DNA from: an uncultured Collinsella sp.
GTDB lineage: Bacteria > Actinomycetota > Coriobacteriia > Coriobacteriales > Coriobacteriaceae
Direction: 5' to 3'
Length of the DNA stretch: 5,274 nucleotides
Assembly (NCBI GenBank): GCA_902495155.1
Contig: CABUWD010000130.1
Location: 1-5,274, forward strand
Shown here: positions 4,903-5,274 of the stretch, piece by piece
Layout of the letters: the number at the start of each line of letters is the position of its first letter
How positions within the stretch are numbered: the first letter of the stretch is position 1
Program-made: the position numbers and the translations under genes
The notes under the pieces: model-generated
Told to the model about the DNA's origin: nothing
The model's input: the letters and a program-made list of their open reading frames with translations, nothing else
Database searches by the model: none

Positions 4903-5274
4903 TTCTTCTCCTTCACGTACTCCTCGACGAAGTACTCGATGTAGATGTCTATGCGCGGCTGTGTGCCGTATGGGCTTCTTGGCCGCTTGGTGACGGCTCC
5001 CGTATCGACCTGCGAATCGTCCTTGAAGGCGATCCCGTTGAGCGCGTCGCAGGCGAGCTTGCCCAGGTTGTCCCAGTCGGGCTTGCCGAGGTCGGCGCGG
5101 CCCTCCCAGTACTTGGGGTTGCTCTTCGCGAGCGGCCTGGTGGTCGAGATCCGCATCACAACCGGGCCGTCGTGGTCGGCGAATGTCTCGCCGTATGCCG
5201 CGCGGAACGCGTCCTTGATGGCCTTCTCGGCCGTGAGCGTCTTGGTCGGCGTGTAGGTGCGGTGGTTGCGGTAG
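4899..5274 (-). CDS. rusA: RusA-family Holliday junction resolvase (5' end beyond right edge)
   Basis: Endonuclease expected to cut branched DNA (Holliday junctions) made during phage recombination and replication. The 124 visible residues carry the RusA signature KPDWDNLGK, then DALNG and FKDDSQV. By family knowledge the two Asp of PDWD, the Lys of NLGK and an Asp of DDSQ match the catalytic and binding residues of E. coli RusA (D70, D72, K76, D91). They are encoded at about 5078-5070, 5060-5058 and 5021-5016. A GTG at 5159 could be taken as the start, but the frame stays open to the window edge. That upstream part encodes RusA-like sequence (RNHRTYTPTKT, then a helix and DGPVVMRI), so the gene is 5'-truncated by the window and probably lacks only about 10-20 residues. 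Its TGA overlaps the next start as ATGA. It is the first visible gene of the operon. The assignment is firm. Confidence 0.95.
   Translation of the reverse strand, partial: YRNHRTYTPTKTLTAEKAIKDAFRAAYGETFADHDGPVVMRISTTRPLAKSNPKYWEGRADLGKPDWDNLGKLACDALNGIAFKDDSQVDTGAVTKRPRSPYGTQPRIDIYIEYFVEEYVKEKK

Overview
The window is one strand-coherent block of phage (or prophage) early genes. Every convincing gene lies on the minus strand, so transcription runs from the right edge to the left edge. I see no host-type genes, rRNA or tRNA, and no intergenic gap above about 37 bases. The DNA is visibly GC-rich and most starts have purine-rich Shine-Dalgarno sites (AGGAGG, AAGGAG). A phage of a high-GC Gram-positive host fits, with gut Coriobacteriia as one candidate, but that placement is an impression of protein style and not a database result.

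Layout in transcription order: (1) RusA-family Holliday junction resolvase, whose N-terminus lies beyond the right edge; (2) 105-aa unknown protein; (3) 67-aa unknown protein; (4) DUF1351 coiled-coil protein; (5) ERF-family single-strand annealing protein with a C-terminal cysteine cluster; (6) 115-aa helical phage protein of unknown function; (7) single-stranded DNA-binding protein (SSB) with a canonical acidic tip; (8) 36-aa predicted membrane peptide; (9) DUF6291-type protein of 289 aa, probably replication-related; (10) HNH-like zinc-binding protein; (11) 136-aa coiled-coil unknown protein; (12) start of a YkgJ-like cysteine-cluster protein cut by the left edge. Almost all junctions are ATGA, TGATG, abutting or near-abutting, so the block reads as one polycistronic, translationally coupled message. 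Its promoter is probably to the right of the window.

Together the genes form a recombination and replication module: ERF and DUF1351 for strand annealing, SSB for ssDNA protection, RusA for resolving branched intermediates, and the DUF6291 protein as a candidate replication factor.

The most interesting signal is DNA-level structure inside the DUF6291 gene, in the linker between its two conserved parts. An array of GAAAC/GTTTC arms, including a perfect 18-bp hairpin, lies at about 1561-1666. It is followed by eight TGGNN pentamers in perfect 5-bp register (1501-1540) and a TATATAA tract. The repeats fall in more than one reading frame, so they cannot be explained by protein repetition alone. 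The arrangement resembles the lambda origin, where iterons and an AT-rich unwinding region lie inside initiator gene O. I propose it as a candidate phage replication origin.
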